Source: Neobacillus cucumis (GTDB taxonomy: Bacteria > Bacillota > Bacilli > Bacillales_B > DSM-18226). From it: DNA of 64,000 nucleotides. The stretch is from assembly GCF_023715505.1 (NCBI RefSeq), contig NZ_JAMBOH010000003.1, forward strand, positions 248,001 to 312,000. The letters are read 5' to 3'. How positions within the stretch are numbered: position 1 is the first letter of the stretch; every line of letters starts with the position of its first letter. Shown piece after piece: positions 26,763-36,374 of the stretch. The translations under genes were made by a program, and so were the position numbers. The notes beneath the pieces are model-generated. The model was not told where the DNA came from. It did not search any database and was given only the letters and a program-made list of their open reading frames with translations.

Positions 26763-27716
26763 GTGGGAAATGTTGTTCTTAATTTAGAGATGTCGAAGAT
26801 TAATGAATTGAAAAACTATTACGCAAAGCAGCTTTTGGATAAAAATATTCCTGGAAGTGTGTTTGCTGCAAAAACCCCCTCCTGCATGATTACGGCCTAT
26901 AAGTCCGGGAAAGTCTTGTTTCAAGGCAATGATAGTGAATCAGAGGCCAGGAAATGGGGAAGCAGTGCTGCGGGTGCTTCAAATAAAAAAACTTCTGCTG
27001 CTAAGGTAAAGTCTGTGGCAAAAGGCGACCTTCCTGCAGGTATTGGCGGGATGTCGGCCATCGGTTCAGACGAAGTGGGCACGGGTGACTTTTTCGGTCC
27101 GATTACAGTGGTAGCAGCCTATGTCAGAAAAGAAGATATTCCGTTATTAAAAGGATTAGGTGTACGCGATTCAAAGGATTTGAATGATGAAAAAATCATA
27201 TCAATTGCTAAGGTTATTAAGGATGTAGTTCCCTTTAGCTTGATGACTCTGAAGAATGAAAAATATAATCAGGTGCAAGGTTCGGGGATGTCCCAAGGTA
27301 AAATGAAGGCATTGCTTCATAATCAGGCCATTTTAAAAGTGTTGGAGAAGATATCACCTGCAAAACCGGAGGCGATTTTAATTGACCAATTTGTCCAGCC
27401 TAGTACTTATTTTCAGCATTTAAAAGGGCAGAAGGCGATTGCTAAACAGGATGTTTATTTTAGTACAAAAGCAGAAGGAATTCATTTAGCGGTTGCTGCA
27501 GCTAGTATTTTGGCACGGTATGCGTTTATTCAATATATTGATAAGCTTAGTGAGGCGGCGGGTTTTAAAATTCCAAAAGGTGCCGGGGCACAGGTGGATG
27601 TAGCGGCGGCCAAGCTGATAATGAGTAAAGGGCGAGAGTGCCTTCCTTCCTTCGTAAAACTTCATTTTGCCAACACCGATAAGGCAATCGCCATTGTAAA
27701 TAAAAAACGGAACTAA
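26763..27716 (+). CDS. rnhC: Ribonuclease HIII
   Basis: Removes RNA from RNA-DNA hybrids. It is 317 residues from the GTG at 26763, which gives the same N-terminal length as B. subtilis RnhC; an in-frame TTG at 26745 is less likely. An N-terminal TBP-like substrate-binding domain (SCMITAYKSGKVLFQG) precedes the nuclease. The nuclease has the acidic residues in SAIGSDEVGTGDFFGPITV, GVRDSKDLND and EAILIDQFVQP, plus the ASILARYAFIQYID region. Confidence 0.95.
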   Translation: MGNVVLNLEMSKINELKNYYAKQLLDKNIPGSVFAAKTPSCMITAYKSGKVLFQGNDSESEARKWGSSAAGASNKKTSAAKVKSVAKGDLPAGIGGMSAIGSDEVGTGDFFGPITVVAAYVRKEDIPLLKGLGVRDSKDLNDEKIISIAKVIKDVVPFSLMTLKNEKYNQVQGSGMSQGKMKALLHNQAILKVLEKISPAKPEAILIDQFVQPSTYFQHLKGQKAIAKQDVYFSTKAEGIHLAVAAASILARYAFIQYIDKLSEAAGFKIPKGAGAQVDVAAAKLIMSKGRECLPSFVKLHFANTDKAIAIVNKKRN

Positions 27717-27775
27717 GTCGTTATGGTCAGGGTCGTAGAATAGAGTAATAGTAAATGGCAATGGGAGGGGTATGC

Positions 27776-28066
27776 GTGGCGAAAAGACTAAGTTTATCGG
27801 AAATTGATCAAGCTTTAGCTGCATTACCAGGATGGAAATTAGACGGTAAATTCATTGTAAAAAAATATCGTTTTCGTGAGTTTATGAGTGGGGTTGCATT
27901 TGTTACTAAAATAGCTGAGCTGTCAGAAGAAAAAAATCATCATCCTTTTATTGCCATTGATTATAAATTAGTGACTCTCAGGCTTACTTCTTGGAATGCT
28001 GGGGGATTAACGGATTTGGATGTGGCGTTGGCTGAGGTTTATGATGAAATTTATGAAAAGATCTAA
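27776..28066 (+). CDS. Pterin-4a-carbinolamine dehydratase-like protein
   Basis: A 96-residue member of the PCD/DCoH family, which dehydrates 4a-hydroxytetrahydropterin formed by aromatic amino-acid hydroxylases. Two of the three active-site histidines are present (EEKNHHPFIAIDY, His55-His56). The third, normally in a THxxGGLT motif, is replaced: the protein reads TSWNAGGLTDLD, with Trp73 at that place. Activity may therefore be low or altered. The start is GTG at 27776 behind GGGAGGGG. It lies between rnhC and the NERD gene and is followed by a terminator. Confidence 0.85.
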   Translation: MAKRLSLSEIDQALAALPGWKLDGKFIVKKYRFREFMSGVAFVTKIAELSEEKNHHPFIAIDYKLVTLRLTSWNAGGLTDLDVALAEVYDEIYEKI

Positions 28067-28070
28067 TAAA

Positions 28071-28117
28071 AAGGGTTGTTTAAGCCATCACTGGGCTTAG
28101 ACAACCTTCTTTTTTAT
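28071..28117 (+). terminator. Terminator after the pterin dehydratase gene
   Basis: AAGGGTTGTTTAAGCC pairs with GGCTTAGACAACCTT, followed by TTTTTT. Confidence 0.85.
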
Positions 28118-28150
28118 GATTTGTTAGAAAAATTTGTGGTTAAATATTTT

Positions 28151-28230
28151 TATCGGCGGTTTTCGATAATATATCAGCGGTTTTTGTTTATATATCGGCG
28201 GTTTTCGCATGTTTATCAGCGAAAGAGCAA
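28151..28230. repeat. 21-bp phased repeat cluster on the 3' side of the NERD gene
   Basis: Four units start at 28151, 28172, 28193 and 28214, exactly 21 bases apart. Three share TATCRGCGGTTTTYG; the last reads TATCAGCGAAAG and marks the edge. The same element with the same spacing lies on the other side of the gene at 29298 and 29319. Confidence 0.85.
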
Positions 28231-28232
28231 TT

Positions 28233-29207
28233 TTACCAAGGGATGGTCTTTGGAGTATATGACCTTCCCTTATTAGCACCGGACGAAATAATGTTTGCCG
28301 ATTGTAAGAATCTTTTTACGGTATAAGGTGATGTTATATGACAAAAATCCCGAAATTGTTCATTAGTTATTTTTGAATCTATTAATAAAAAATAGTCGAT
28401 TAGAGCATTTATGTGAGCGTCTTTTGAATAAGTATTACAGGTTGGACAGAACCATTTTGAATTTTTTCGTTCGAGATGGAATTTATTGCAATAAGGACAG
28501 AATACACCGGTAAATAAATCAGATTTATTTATTTTATATTTTCGTAAAACATAGTTTGTAGGAACTGTATTTATTTTCATAAGAAGGCGGCATAACTTAC
28601 GAAGATCCTTAGTATCGAGGACAGGTTTAGAAAATTGATTTTCAAAGAATCGGATTTTATTTAGAAACACGTCTGCTTTACATACACGAGGCTTTACTTT
28701 GTGAGCATTTTTTCCTGTGACGACATTTGTAGCATTCTTATTGCTGATTACTACTATGTATTCAATAGGAATTGGGGGGAATTTATGGGCTGCTAAAAGT
28801 TTCCTTAAATATTCTTGGTGTCTTTCAGCTTGGGAAATTGGATATGTGTAGCCTTTTTCTTTTTCATTATTAATCTGAATAAATTGTTCGTTTTCGGTAT
28901 CAAATATTAGCTTACCAGCCATATTTTTCACTTCAATAATTAAGGCATATTCTTGAGTTATTAAGATGGTATCGTTTTGACAGTTGTATTCCCCATCAGG
29001 AAGGTTTAAATCGTGTAGGATCATATATTGATCATTTGGTAAGTATCTAAGATAATAGTCAAACGCTACTTCACCTTGGTAACCAGCACGCCTCCTTCCA
29101 AGCTCCTCTTTTATCTCCTGATAATCAGGATAATTCAGGGGAAGACGTCGACAAAGTGCCTCTAAAATAAGAATAATAAGGGGAATTTTCCTCTCTTTTA
29201 TAAGCAA
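28233..29207 (-). CDS. NERD-domain nuclease-like protein with zinc ribbon (first copy)
   Basis: A 324-residue protein. The NERD (nuclease-related) domain spans about residues 40-150 and has a PD-(D/E)XK-like set: Glu46 (GEVAFD), Asp79 (QNDTILI) and Glu92-x-Lys94 (IIEVKN). A CX2C-X13-CX2C zinc ribbon follows (Cys237, 240, 254, 257). The last 35 residues (FCHITSPYTVKRFLQSANI...) look like a helix-turn-helix. The second NERD protein at 56773-57690 has the same order and the same ribbon spacing. The start is TTG at 29207 behind GGAGTG. It separates the pterin gene from pheT and is flanked on both sides by phased 21-bp repeats. Biological role unknown. Confidence 0.85.
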   Translation of the reverse strand: MLIKERKIPLIILILEALCRRLPLNYPDYQEIKEELGRRRAGYQGEVAFDYYLRYLPNDQYMILHDLNLPDGEYNCQNDTILITQEYALIIEVKNMAGKLIFDTENEQFIQINNEKEKGYTYPISQAERHQEYLRKLLAAHKFPPIPIEYIVVISNKNATNVVTGKNAHKVKPRVCKADVFLNKIRFFENQFSKPVLDTKDLRKLCRLLMKINTVPTNYVLRKYKINKSDLFTGVFCPYCNKFHLERKNSKWFCPTCNTYSKDAHINALIDYFLLIDSKITNEQFRDFCHITSPYTVKRFLQSANIISSGANKGRSYTPKTIPW

Positions 29208-29297
29208 AAATGTTCACTCCTTTCGTTTTTATAATAAATTCTAACCGAAGCACCAAAAATCCTGTAGAATCTTAGCAAAATTTGTAAAACTTTTTTA

Positions 29298-29333
29298 TAT
29301 CAGCGGTTTTACCATTTTTATCGGTGAAAACCA
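29298..29333. repeat. 21-bp phased repeat cluster on the 5' side of the NERD gene
   Basis: TATCAGCGGTTTTACC at 29298 and TATCGGTGAAAACC at 29319, 21 bases apart. The second unit carries GAAAACC, the complement of the GGTTTTC core, so the outer unit is partly inverted, as at the other end of the island. Confidence 0.75.
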
Positions 29334-29349
29334 AAGTTCCCTTGCAAAT

Positions 29350-29400
29350 AAAAAAGCTAGCTCGAATCGGTTAGAGTTAACCCTTCGAACTAGCCCTTTT
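29350..29400 (-). terminator. pheT terminator
   Basis: On the minus strand GGGCTAGTTCGAA pairs with TTCGAGCTAGCTT around a long loop, followed by TTTTTT. Confidence 0.8.
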
Positions 29401-29403
29401 GAT

Positions 29404-31818
29404 TTATCCTCTAAGCACAGCTCCAGCCTTTTCTTTTAAGGCTTCCAGCACACGTTCATGGACCTTTGTAACCTCTTCGTCCGTTAATGTACGTTCAGGA
29501 TCTAAATACTTTAATGAGAAAGCAATCGACTTCTTGCCTTCTTCCATTCTTTCACCCTCATACAAATCAAACACCATAGCTTCCTGTAGGAGCGGTGCAC
29601 CTGTAGATAAAATAATCTCTTTTAAGGTGCCTGACACCGTTTCTCTGTTTACCACAAGGGCAATGTCTCTTGTGATCGTTGGGAAGCGTGGGATGCTGTT
29701 GTATTGTAATGGTGCTGTTTCTTCTTGAAGAACTGATTGTAATGAAAGTTCGAATACATAGGTATCTTTTAAATCCAATTCTTTTTGAACGGTTGGATGT
29801 ACTTGGCCAACGAAACCAATGCTTACACCGTCCAACTTGATTTCTGCAGTACGGCCAGGGTGCATGCCTTCTACTTGAGCCTGAACATATTCAATTCGAT
29901 CTTCAAGGCCAAGCTTTGCAAACATTCCTTCTAAAATACCTTTCACCACATAGAAGTCAACTGCCTTCTTCTCACCCTGCCATGAATGACTGTGCCACAG
30001 ACCTGTCACAGCCCCTGCTAAATGCTCGTTTTCAACCGGAAGTGTTTCTTCCCCATTTGATAAGAATACAGCACCTGTTTCATACACTGCTAGGCTGTCG
30101 TTTTGACGGGCACTATTGTATTTTAATACTTCGAGTAATTGTGGCATGATACTTAAACGAAGCACGCTGCGTTCTTCACTCATTGGCATCGCTAAACGAA
30201 TTGGGTTGCGTTTTTCCAGAGCATATTGAGCAGCTTTTTCCTCACTCGTTAAGGAATAGGTTACAGCTTGATACAGCCCTGCTCCCTCAAGATACTGACG
30301 AACTACACGGCGTTTCTTCTGGTAAGTGGACAATTTGCCTGGAGTTGTCGAACCAATTGGCAATGTTTTTGGAATATCGTCATAGCCGTAAAGACGGGCA
30401 ACCTCTTCCAATAAATCCTCTTCAATTTTAATATCCCCGCGGCGTGTCGGCGCCGTAACGGTAATCGTATCTTGCTCGATACTAACAGGGAATTGCAAAC
30501 GATCAAAGATTTCTTTTACTTCGTTCATTTGAAGATCTGTGCCTAGGACACGATTAATTTTTTCTAGTGTAATGGAAACAACTGCAGGTTCCACCGTTAG
30601 TGTATCGACCTCTGATGTACCTTCCAGCACTTCACCGCCAGCATATTTCGCCATTAAGTAGGCAGCACGCTCACCAGCAGCACGAACACGGTTTGGATCC
30701 ACACCTTTTTCGAAACGAGCACTAGCTTCGCTTCTTAAACCATGATCTTTTGATGCTTTACGGACCGTCTGACCATTGAAATAAGCTGCTTCTAAAAGAA
30801 CAGTAGAGGTATCTGAAGTAACCTCTGAATTAGCGCCGCCCATTACCCCGGCTAAAGCGACTGGCTCGGTTCCATTTGTAATAACAAGGTGGTCAGCAGT
30901 TAACGTGCGTTCCACATCATCCAGGGTTATAAACTTTTCACCATCTACTGCACGGCGGACAAGGATTTCCTTTGATCCTAAACGGTCATAATCAAATGCA
31001 TGTAATGGCTGGCCATATTCTAATAAAATATAGTTTGTAATATCAACTACATTATTGTGCGGTCGAATTCCAGCATTCATTAAACGTGTTTGCATCCACA
31101 GTGGAGAAGGTCCAATTTTTACATTTTTAATAATTTTAGCCACGTAAAGTGGGTTATCCTCTTTTGCCTCAACATTGATTTTTACATAATCTGCTGCTTT
31201 TTCATTCATTGCCTCAAGATCTGTTTCAGGAAACTTAACTTCTCTTCCTAAGATAGCCGCCACTTCATAGGCAACACCTAGCATGCTTAGGCAGTCCGCA
31301 CGGTTAGGGGTTAAACTTAACTCTAACACTTCATCGTCACGATTAAGCTGCGCTAACGCATCAACGCCAACTTCCGTCTCTGCCGGAAAAACAAAGATGC
31401 CCTCTGAATATTCTTTCGGAACAATTTTCCCTTCCATACCAAGCTCTGTAAGAGAGCAAATCATTCCATTTGACTCTTCGCCGCGAAGCTTCGCTTTTTT
31501 TATTTTAAAATTACCAGGAAGTACGGCACCCACTGTAGCAACTGCCACCTTTTGGCCTTGTGCCACATTCGGTGCACCGCAAATAATCTGGACGGGCTGT
31601 TCTGCTCCGATATCTACCAGACATTTGCTTAATTTATCAGCATTTGGATGCTGTTCACGTTCTAGGACATGGCCGATAACCACACCTTTAATGCCTTCAT
31701 TAAGGACCTCTACACCTTCTACTTCAATACCGCTTTTTGTAATTTTTTCTGCTAGTTCAGCTGCTGTTACACCTGTTAAATCAATATAATCCTGCAGCCA
31801 TTTATATGATACGAACAT
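29404..31818 (-). CDS. pheT: Phenylalanyl-tRNA synthetase beta subunit
   Basis: The large subunit of the (alpha-beta)2 enzyme, 804 residues. In order: an OB-fold tRNA-binding domain ([25 protein letters not shown]), B1/B5 domains ([20 protein letters not shown]), the B3/B4 editing module (near residues 210-390), the catalytic-like core, and the C-terminal FDX-ACB anticodon domain ([14 protein letters not shown]...[22 protein letters not shown]). Cotranscribed with pheS but separated by a repeat insertion of about 200 bases. Confidence 0.97.
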   Translation of the reverse strand: MFVSYKWLQDYIDLTGVTAAELAEKITKSGIEVEGVEVLNEGIKGVVIGHVLEREQHPNADKLSKCLVDIGAEQPVQIICGAPNVAQGQKVAVATVGAVLPGNFKIKKAKLRGEESNGMICSLTELGMEGKIVPKEYSEGIFVFPAETEVGVDALAQLNRDDEVLELSLTPNRADCLSMLGVAYEVAAILGREVKFPETDLEAMNEKAADYVKINVEAKEDNPLYVAKIIKNVKIGPSPLWMQTRLMNAGIRPHNNVVDITNYILLEYGQPLHAFDYDRLGSKEILVRRAVDGEKFITLDDVERTLTADHLVITNGTEPVALAGVMGGANSEVTSDTSTVLLEAAYFNGQTVRKASKDHGLRSEASARFEKGVDPNRVRAAGERAAYLMAKYAGGEVLEGTSEVDTLTVEPAVVSITLEKINRVLGTDLQMNEVKEIFDRLQFPVSIEQDTITVTAPTRRGDIKIEEDLLEEVARLYGYDDIPKTLPIGSTTPGKLSTYQKKRRVVRQYLEGAGLYQAVTYSLTSEEKAAQYALEKRNPIRLAMPMSEERSVLRLSIMPQLLEVLKYNSARQNDSLAVYETGAVFLSNGEETLPVENEHLAGAVTGLWHSHSWQGEKKAVDFYVVKGILEGMFAKLGLEDRIEYVQAQVEGMHPGRTAEIKLDGVSIGFVGQVHPTVQKELDLKDTYVFELSLQSVLQEETAPLQYNSIPRFPTITRDIALVVNRETVSGTLKEIILSTGAPLLQEAMVFDLYEGERMEEGKKSIAFSLKYLDPERTLTDEEVTKVHERVLEALKEKAGAVLRG

Positions 31819-31837
31819 GTCTCCGACTCCTCCTTAT

Positions 31838-32033
31838 TATCCAGCTTCAGCGCCTATGGGCTCATTGGTCTAAGTCAATTGGACAGGACGGTTAAAAAAC
31901 AACCTTCCTGTCGGCTCGTCTTATGCTTGGCTACAGAAAGCTTACACTTTCTGTACGCATTAAGGGAGACTAAGTCGATTTTCAATCGACAATATTCCCT
32001 ATATCGCCCCTGTTCAAAGCACTTCAGCATTTA
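31838..32033. repeat. Dispersed modular repeat, copy 4, inside the pheS-pheT operon
   Basis: Starts TCCAGCTTCAGCGCCTA and ends CGCCCCTGTTCAAAGCACTTCAGC. It contains GGCTCGTCTTATGC and AAGTCAATTGGACAGG, relatives of the middle module. It also carries extra palindromic pieces (AAGCTTACACTTTCTG; GTCGATTTTCAATCGAC). It is more diverged than the others. Confidence 0.65.
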
Positions 32034-32037
32034 GAAT

Positions 32038-33075
32038 TTACTCATGTTTTGAAAACTGTTTTAAGAATCGTACATCGTTGGTATAGAAATGACGGATATC
32101 ATCGACCCCGTATTTCAACATCGCAATTCGCTCAGGTCCCATACCAAATGCGAATCCAGTGTACTTTTTAGAATCGTAACCGGCCATTTCAAGAACGTTC
32201 GGATGAACCATCCCTGCACCTAAAATCTCAATCCAGCCTGTTTTCTTACATACATTACAGCCATGGCCGCCACAAATTTTACAAGAAATATCCATCTCAA
32301 CAGAAGGCTCTGTGAAGGGGAAGAAACTTGGTCTGAGTCGAATTTCACGATCTTCACCAAACATTTTCTTCGCAAAAACCTCTAATGTTCCTTTTAAGTC
32401 ACTCATGCGGATGTTCTCGCCGACCACTAGGCCTTCAATTTGCATGAATTGATGGGAGTGTGTCGCATCATCATTATCGCGGCGATATACCTTACCAGGG
32501 CAGATAATTTTAATGGGTCCTTTGCCTTCATGCTTTTCCATAGTCCGTGCTTGGACTGGTGATGTATGGGTGCGAAGAAGGATTTCTTCTGTAATATAAA
32601 AGGAGTCCTGCATATCACGGGCCGGGTGGCCTTTAGGTAAATTAAGAGCTTCGAAATTATAATAATCTTGCTCTACTTCAGGACCTTCGGCTACTTGATA
32701 GCCCATGCCGATAAATAGGTCTTCAATTTCTTCAATAATTCTTGTCAACGGATGGTGGTTTCCAACCCTGACTGGACTTCCTGGAAGTGTCACATCAATG
32801 CTTTCAGATGCTAATTTTTCTAAAACGGCAGCTTCTTCTAACCCTTTTTGTTTGGCTTCGATTTTAGCGGCAATGATTTCACGCACTTCATTTACAAGTG
32901 CCCCCATGACTGGACGTTCTTCAGCTGAAAGCTTCCCCATTCCGCGCAGTACTTCTGTAATAGGTCCCTTTTTACCTAGGTAAGCAACGCGGATGTCATT
33001 TAATTCTTTTAGGCTGGCAGACTGCTCGACTTTTTGAAGAGCCTCTTCCTGCAATTCCTTTAATCGTTCTTGCAT
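32038..33075 (-). CDS. pheS: Phenylalanyl-tRNA synthetase alpha subunit
   Basis: Catalytic subunit, 345 residues. An N-terminal coiled coil (about 1-85) contacts tRNA. The class II core has motif 2 ([23 protein letters not shown]), [12 protein letters not shown] and motif 3 ([21 protein letters not shown]). Four cysteines ([12 protein letters not shown]) form a small metal-binding-like insert, as in other Bacillus PheS. Transcribed from a T-box promoter. Confidence 0.97.
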   Translation of the reverse strand: MQERLKELQEEALQKVEQSASLKELNDIRVAYLGKKGPITEVLRGMGKLSAEERPVMGALVNEVREIIAAKIEAKQKGLEEAAVLEKLASESIDVTLPGSPVRVGNHHPLTRIIEEIEDLFIGMGYQVAEGPEVEQDYYNFEALNLPKGHPARDMQDSFYITEEILLRTHTSPVQARTMEKHEGKGPIKIICPGKVYRRDNDDATHSHQFMQIEGLVVGENIRMSDLKGTLEVFAKKMFGEDREIRLRPSFFPFTEPSVEMDISCKICGGHGCNVCKKTGWIEILGAGMVHPNVLEMAGYDSKKYTGFAFGMGPERIAMLKYGVDDIRHFYTNDVRFLKQFSKHE

Positions 33076-33117
33076 ATCATCTATTCCTCCTTAATGGTAA
33101 TTGGTCACTTTAGGTAG

Positions 33118-33406
33118 TCATAAAAAAACAAAAAAACCCCATCCCTGGAAAGGGACGAGGTTTGTTAATTCGCGGTACCACCCTTGTAAACACACGTTAT
33201 GTAAAAAAACATTGTGTTCGCTTCATTCGAATAACGGCCTGTGCCGATGCATCTTTACATTTTTAAAAAATGGTCCCGATGCCAACTCAGGAGGTGAACT
33301 TCTCTAATCTAGAACCATAAAAGTGCTTGCAGTCACGGCACTTTCTCCCTAAATGGTCGATAACTAGGTACTTTTCTCCGTCATCGTTTTTAACTTTTTT
33401 CAATTG
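33118..33406 (-). promoter_or_regulatory. T-box leader of pheST (tRNA-Phe)
   Basis: On the minus strand the T-box sequence AGGGTGGTACCGCG (near 33180) precedes a terminator hairpin CGTCCCTTTCCAGGGATG with a T run (33160-33120). Upstream lie Stem I-like segments including AGAGAAGTTCACC, where TTC is a fitting Phe specifier codon. Uncharged tRNA-Phe should promote antitermination. A short ORF here on the plus strand is not a gene. Confidence 0.93.
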
Positions 33407-33412
33407 TTCATT

Positions 33413-33442
33413 ATTATATAACGTTTTTCAGCTAAAGGTCAA
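33413..33442 (-). promoter_or_regulatory. pheST sigma-A promoter
   Basis: On the minus strand TTGACC (33442-33437), 18 bases, TATAAT (33418-33413), immediately upstream of the T-box leader. Confidence 0.8.
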
Positions 33443-33453
33443 ACGTATTCCGC

Positions 33454-34203
33454 CTATTTTTTTAAATAATAGAGCAAAATTCCTGTCGCAACCGCAACAT
33501 TTAATGATTCACTTTTTCCGAAGATCGGGATATATAGGTTGGCGGTTGTACTTGAAAGTAGATCTTTGGCGACACCATTACCCTCGTTTCCAACGATAAG
33601 GGCAAACGAAGCACCGCTAGTAATATCCGTATAGGCTGATGCCCCTTCAAGCGCTGTACCATATACCGGTATATTTTTATCATGTAGCTTGTCAATCCAT
33701 TCATGAAGGTCTCCTCGAATGATTGGCAGATGAAAATGGCTTCCCTGTGCCGACCTTAAGACCTTCGAGTTATAGATATCAACACTGCCGCGTCCCACCA
33801 CAACCGCATCAATCCCGGCCGCATCGGCGGTACGGATCATTGTACCCAGATTGCCTGGGTCCTGAACCGCATCAATTAGCAACAGCGTTTTGGCATCCTG
33901 AACCTCTTGATTGGATTGGCGGCAAACAGCATAAATCCCTTGAGGTGCTTCCGTTTCAGATAATGAGTTAGAGATTTCTTCCGTAACCGATGTAACTGGT
34001 GTAGATCCAACATCCCAGCGCGGCGGCAGTCCTACATTATCCGAAACAATGATTTCTAAAACTTGTTCGCCTTGCTTTAATGCTTCCTCAACCAAATGAA
34101 AGCCTTCCACTATAAAAGTACCACTCTTATCGCGTTCTTTTTTTGTCAGTAGTTTTTTCCATTGTTTTACCTTAGGATTATTGACAGATTCTATATATTT
34201 CAA
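33454..34203 (-). CDS. ysgA: TrmH-family (SPOUT) RNA methyltransferase YsgA
   Basis: A 249-residue SAM-dependent 2'-O-ribose methyltransferase with the knotted SPOUT fold. Motifs are DAVQDPGNLGTMIRTADAAG (motif 1), FALIVGNEGNGV (motif 2) and IPIFGKSESLNVAVATGILLYY (motif 3). An N-terminal substrate-binding segment (SVNNPKVKQWKKLLTKKERDKSG) is present. The target is probably 23S rRNA, not provable here. Position between sspI and pheS matches ysgA. Confidence 0.92.
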   Translation of the reverse strand: MKYIESVNNPKVKQWKKLLTKKERDKSGTFIVEGFHLVEEALKQGEQVLEIIVSDNVGLPPRWDVGSTPVTSVTEEISNSLSETEAPQGIYAVCRQSNQEVQDAKTLLLIDAVQDPGNLGTMIRTADAAGIDAVVVGRGSVDIYNSKVLRSAQGSHFHLPIIRGDLHEWIDKLHDKNIPVYGTALEGASAYTDITSGASFALIVGNEGNGVAKDLLSSTTANLYIPIFGKSESLNVAVATGILLYYLKK

Positions 34204-34324
34204 AACAGGTCTCCTTTTAAATGCTCATATGATTTTCTCATTATATCCTAAATACATTACATAATAAAACCAAAACCTAGAAATCATAATATTGAATGAA
34301 GGTTAACAAAAGGAGGGTATTAAA

Positions 34325-34531
34325 ATGAACTTAAACCTAAGAAATGCGATTCTTCACAACGTTTCTGGTAATACTCAAGATCAATTAGAAGATACCATTG
34401 TTGATGCGATTCAAAGTGGCGAAGAAAAGATGCTTCCAGGACTTGGGGTATTATTTGAAGTGATTTGGCAAAATTCATCAGAAGATGAGAAGAAAGAAAT
34501 GCTTGAAACCCTTGAAAAAGGCGTAAAGTAA
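34325..34531 (+). CDS. sspI: Small acid-soluble spore protein I
   Basis: A minor SASP of 68 residues, made in the forespore and packed in the spore core. [27 protein letters not shown] and [13 protein letters not shown] are family hallmarks. ATG start behind AAAGGAGGG. CATAATA at 34260 resembles a sigma-G -10, but I see no convincing -35. Divergent from ysgA, as in B. subtilis. Confidence 0.96.
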   Translation: MNLNLRNAILHNVSGNTQDQLEDTIVDAIQSGEEKMLPGLGVLFEVIWQNSSEDEKKEMLETLEKGVK

Positions 34532-34536
34532 TTTAC

Positions 34537-34565
34537 AGGCTGCCAATTTGGCGGCCTTTTTTTGT
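34537..34565 (+). terminator. sspI terminator
   Basis: AGGCTGCC-AATTT-GGCGGCCT stem followed by TTTTTTT. Confidence 0.85.
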
Positions 34566-34600
34566 TTTAAAAATCCCTCGGCTAAGACTAACCGAGGGAC
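34566..34600 (-). terminator. ysdC terminator
   Basis: On the minus strand TCCCTCGGT...GCCGAGGGA stem with TTTTTAAAAC after it, just past the ysdC stop. Confidence 0.8.
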
Positions 34601-34614
34601 TACTAATATTGTAT

Positions 34615-35700
34615 TTATTCAAAGGTAATCTTATCAACCGTCTCACGGTCTAGACGTTTAATGACCTCAACAATCAATTTAACCGCATTTTCGTAATCAT
34701 CACGATGAAGCATTGCTGCATGTGAGTGGATATAACGAGTCGCAATCGTGATCGCAAGCGCTGGTACACCATTATGCGTCAAGTGAATCGAACCAGCATC
34801 CGTACCGCCGCCAGGAATGGATTCGAACTGATACGGAATATTCAACTCATCCGCTGTATCCGTGACAAAGTCACGCAGGCCTTTATGTGCCACCATAGAA
34901 GCATCATAAACCACGACTTGCGGTCCTTTACCCATTTTGCTCATCGCTTCTCGTTCAGAGATTCCAGGAGTATCACCAGCAATACCTACGTCAACAGCAA
35001 AACCGATATCCGGTTGAATTTTATAAGTTGCAGTCTTCGCACCGCGTAATCCGACCTCTTCTTGGACATTCCCGACACCATAGACAACGTTTGGATGATC
35101 TACCCCTTGTAATTGCCTTAATACATCAATGGCAATCGCACAGCCAATTCGGTTATCCCATGCTTTTGCTAATAACATTTTTTCGTTATTCATGACGGTA
35201 AATTCGAAGTATGGCACAACCATATCTCCCGGACGGACGCCCCATTCTGAAGCTTCTTCCCGGCTTGAGGCACCGATATCAATAAACATATCTTTAATTT
35301 CAATTGTTTTTTTACGAGCTTCAGCAGATAAAACATGCGGCGGCTTAGAACCAATAATACCTGTCACATCACCTTTTCTCGTCACAATTGTGACACGTTG
35401 AGCCAGCATAACCTGTCCCCACCAGCCGCCTACTGTTTGAAAACGAAGGAAGCCTTTGTCGTCGATTTGTGTGATCATAAAGCCTACTTCATCCAAATGG
35501 CCGGCTACCATTATTTTTGGGCCGCCCTCTTTCCCAACCTTTTTGGCGATTAAACTGCCAAGTCCATCAGAAGAGATTTCATCGGCATATGGAGCTATGT
35601 ATTTTTTCATTACTTCGCGCACTTCACGCTCATTGCCGGGAATACCTTTGGCATCTGTTAAGTCCTTTAACATTGTTAATGTTTCGTCTAGTTTCGCCAT
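34615..35700 (-). CDS. ysdC: M42-family aminopeptidase YsdC
   Basis: A 361-residue di-metal aminopeptidase of the glutamyl/leucyl M42 family, usually forming large tetrahedral particles. Metal and catalytic residues are visible in [56 protein letters not shown] and [20 protein letters not shown] start behind AAGGGGG. In B. subtilis it lies in the same neighbourhood as ysdB, ysdA and rplT. Confidence 0.94.
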   Translation of the reverse strand: MAKLDETLTMLKDLTDAKGIPGNEREVREVMKKYIAPYADEISSDGLGSLIAKKVGKEGGPKIMVAGHLDEVGFMITQIDDKGFLRFQTVGGWWGQVMLAQRVTIVTRKGDVTGIIGSKPPHVLSAEARKKTIEIKDMFIDIGASSREEASEWGVRPGDMVVPYFEFTVMNNEKMLLAKAWDNRIGCAIAIDVLRQLQGVDHPNVVYGVGNVQEEVGLRGAKTATYKIQPDIGFAVDVGIAGDTPGISEREAMSKMGKGPQVVVYDASMVAHKGLRDFVTDTADELNIPYQFESIPGGGTDAGSIHLTHNGVPALAITIATRYIHSHAAMLHRDDYENAVKLIVEVIKRLDRETVDKITFE

Positions 35701-35772
35701 GCTTAAACCCCCTTAATAGGTATGTACAACCTTAATTATACAAAACGAATTCGATCCGCTACAAATTTTCCG

Positions 35773-36264
35773 CTAGTAATTATTTTGTTGTCTTTGATAA
35801 TTTACTTCGTTTTTCGCAAAATATGCCTTTTCTATATCCTCATTCGTAAATCCTAATAGTGACGACAACTTTAGATATGACTCCACTAATTCTACATAAT
35901 CATCAAAAGCCTTATTTTTTTGAAAATGATTAATGGATTCATAGACATGGAGAAACTGCTCAGTCACACTTCTTGCTGAATCCTGATCATTTATAGCGAT
36001 TGATTTTTGATCAAAACCGCACTCAAGGCCCAGTGACAAGATAAAGTGAACCCCATCAACAAACTCTTCTAATACCACGTCTTTGGGTGACGAGGGTTTC
36101 ACACTCCAAAACTTAAAGCATCGTGTTTCATTCGCTAATTCACCAATCTCGACTAATAATGCAAGTACCTTCTTATCAAACAAATCCTCATTTTCAAGCT
36201 CGTGCTTTTCTTCAATATGGGAATCCAATGCTCTTTGCATTTGAAAAAGTTTCTTTAATTCCAT
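35773..36264 (-). CDS. Dimeric all-alpha dUTP diphosphatase
   Basis: Hydrolyses dUTP to dUMP to keep uracil out of DNA. It is 163 residues of the MazG-like helical dUTPase group, with the metal-binding acidic pairs in VEIGELANETRCFKFWS and LEEFVDGVHFILSLG. ATG 36264 is preferred over the in-frame GTG at 36273 because AAGGAG is then 8 bases upstream. Between ysdC and ysdB; this gene is not in that place in B. subtilis, to my memory. Confidence 0.88.
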   Translation of the reverse strand: MELKKLFQMQRALDSHIEEKHELENEDLFDKKVLALLVEIGELANETRCFKFWSVKPSSPKDVVLEEFVDGVHFILSLGLECGFDQKSIAINDQDSARSVTEQFLHVYESINHFQKNKAFDDYVELVESYLKLSSLLGFTNEDIEKAYFAKNEVNYQRQQNNY

Positions 36265-36310
36265 GACCAGCACTCCTTCTTTAGAAAATTATATTAAAAC
36301 GATAAATAGG

Positions 36311-36336
36311 TGAAACTTCTTTCTACTCAAATCGTA
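36311..36336 (+). promoter_or_regulatory. Sigma-W promoter of ysdB
   Basis: TGAAAC (36311-36316), 16 bases, CGTA (36333-36336): an exact match to the extracytoplasmic-stress sigma-W consensus TGAAAC-N16-CGTA. In B. subtilis ysdB belongs to the sigma-W regulon. Confidence 0.9.
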
Positions 36337-36374
36337 TTACAAGTAAAAATAGGTTCGTTACAGGGGGCATTGCC

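Noticed and set aside
27755..27776. A longer N-terminus for the pterin dehydratase-like protein from the ATG at 27755
   Set aside because: That start would place the GGGAGGGG ribosome site inside the coding region; the GTG at 27776 has correct spacing and gives the family's usual length.
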